Shown piece after piece: positions 61,181 to 64,000 of a stretch of 64,000 bases of DNA. This DNA is from Ridgeia piscesae (Eukaryota; Annelida; Polychaeta; Sabellida; Siboglinidae). Numbering within the stretch: the first letter of the stretch is position 1; every line of letters begins with the position of its first letter. The notes below the pieces were generated by a model. The model ran no database searches, was not told the origin of the DNA, and worked only from the letters and a program-made list of their open reading frames with translations. The stretch spans positions 1,372,001 to 1,436,000 of the forward strand of contig JAODUO010000114.1 of NCBI GenBank assembly GCA_025642075.2, given 5' to 3'. Both the position numbers and the translations under genes were made by a program.

Positions 61181-61277
61181 ACGCACACATACACGCAAAC
61201 GCGGGATTTTAAGCTTGACATAAGCATGTTCAACTTAATCCTATATGTATTTACTTTCACCGTAACCCTGAGCGTAT

Positions 61278-61326
61278 TTGGGAAGTATTCAGCCATCCAC
61301 CTATCACTACCCGAAGGCTGTTTATT
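61278..61326 (-). mobile_element. Short SINE-like fragment
   Basis: gggaagtattcagccatcca then acccgaaggctg resembles the reversed SINE body (gggaagcatccagccatg, aaaggctg) at 27.4 kb. It is cut off by the TA array. Weak. Confidence 0.35.
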
Positions 61327-61333
61327 CATGTCC

Positions 61334-62539
<1,206 letters not shown>

Positions 62540-62540
<1 letters not shown>

Positions 62541-63409
62541 AGAAGTACACGTACATACACGTACACACACGTACACACATACACACACGTACATACACGT
62601 ACACACACGTACACATACATACATACATACATACATACATACATACATACATACATACATACATACATACATACATACACATACATACATACATACATAC
62701 ATACATACATACATACATACATACATACATACATACATACATACATACATACATACATACATACATACATACATACATACATACATACATACATACATAC
62801 ATACATACATACATACATACATACATACATACATACATACATACATACATACATACATACATACATACATACATACATACATACATACATACATACATAC
62901 ATACATACATACATACATACATACATACATACATACATACATACATACATACATACATACAACAATACATACATACATACATACATACATACATACATAC
63001 ATACATACATACATACATACATACATACATACATACATAATACATACATACAGTACATACATACACACACGTCACACATACACACATACATACATACATA
63101 CATACATACTTGTACATACGCATACTACATACATACATACATACATACACCTCACATACATAACATACACAAAATACGTAACATACACATACGCAATACT
63201 TATGCATAACGACATACACATATATACATACATACATACATACATACATACATACATACATACATACATACATACATACATACATACATACATCATACAT
63301 GCATACATACATACATACATACATACATACATACATACATACATACATACATACATGCATACATACATACTACATACATACATACAAAATACAAACAGAC
63401 ATACATACA

Positions 63410-63442
<33 letters not shown>

Positions 63443-63466
63443 TACATACATACATACATACATACA

Positions 63467-63500
<34 letters not shown>

Positions 63501-63660
63501 CATACATACATACATACATACATACAAAATACATACATACATACATACATACATACATACATACATACATACATACATACATACATACATACATACATAC
63601 ATACATACATACATACATACATACATACATACATACATACATACATACACACACATGTAC
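62540..63660. repeat. (TACA)n tetranucleotide satellite
   Basis: About 1.1 kb of tacatacatacataca, with interruptions near 62961, 63040-63230, 63293, 63370 and 63527. Flanks carry tacacgtacacacac words. Tyr-Ile-His-Thr ORFs of up to 549 codons are by-products. Confidence 0.97.
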
Positions 63661-64000
63661 ACATACGAACATACACGTAGATACACGTACATACACGTAC
63701 ACACACGTACACACACGCGCTCACACATGCACATACGCGCACACATACATACCCATATATATTTGTGGGTACATACGCATACACAAACACACACGCACGC
63801 AAGCACGCACGCACGTGCGCGACAAGACACAACACGACGCGACAAGATATGTAACACACACAGACGCATATACTTTATTGCTATAATCGACATAAATTAT
63901 ATATAAATGTGGGGGGATTATGTCTTGGTGACGAAACATATACAGTCCACTCGGAGAACCGTTTAATTATGATTCATGTTAATCCAATCTAAACGACACG
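63661..64000. other. CA-rich flank and unique sequence at the window end
   Basis: cacacacgcacgcaagcacg-type sequence to about 63840, then unique sequence. No gene was recognised. Confidence 0.5.

Noticed and set aside
59151..61223. GC-rich ORFs as novel genes
   Set aside because: Open mainly through CpG-rich composition, overlapping on both strands, no domain and no consistent splice sites.

Overview
The window is nuclear DNA from an animal, most likely a marine invertebrate. Genes are split by GT-AG introns, exons are GC-richer than the AT-rich surroundings, and both recognisable genes are animal families: a fibrinogen-related secreted protein and a PH/coiled-coil/TBC Rab-GAP of the TBC1D2 (Armus) group. 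No bacterial, phage or organellar feature was seen. The species cannot be named from sequence alone; long satellite arrays, a tRNA-derived SINE and LINE 3' fragments fit many marine invertebrate genomes.

Layout. 1-5.98 kb is intergenic or upstream-intron sequence with repeat fragments, a CT tract and an AT tract. 5.99-7.47 kb is a 56-bp minisatellite running straight into the first visible exon of a plus-strand fibrinogen-related gene (six exons, 7473-13775, probable poly(A) signal at 15016). Convergent to it, the TBC1D2-like gene lies on the minus strand from its ATG at 43321 to its last visible exon at 15449; fifteen exons were placed by splice sites and reading phase. The last part of its TBC domain is not in the window. 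43.4-64 kb holds no gene I can support: it is a chain of satellites (27, 6, 17, 21, 33 bp, hexamer, tetramer, dinucleotide units) separated by short unique stretches, some CpG-rich and carrying CRE or homeodomain-type sites.

The two genes have no evident shared pathway: one encodes a secreted, probably multimeric, lectin-like protein, the other a cytoplasmic membrane-trafficking regulator. What unites them is genome structure. At many of their splice junctions the flanking intron is a tandem array whose unit copies the junction itself: part of the exon, the splice site and a little intron. This is seen on both strands and on both donor and acceptor sides, with unit lengths of 30, 35, 37, 42, 49, 56 and about 80-95 bp. 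The 49-bp array alone repeats a donor site about 68 times. This splice-junction-seeded array pattern is the main observation of the window.

Caveats: the consensus is visibly poor in places (15.2-15.45 kb, edges of the 33-bp array at 51.3-52.85 kb, a probable one-base error near 8141-8146). Array copy numbers and the join near 15.3 kb should not be taken as certain. Very long ORFs in the arrays arise because units of 21, 27 or 33 bp contain no stop codon; they are not annotated as genes.
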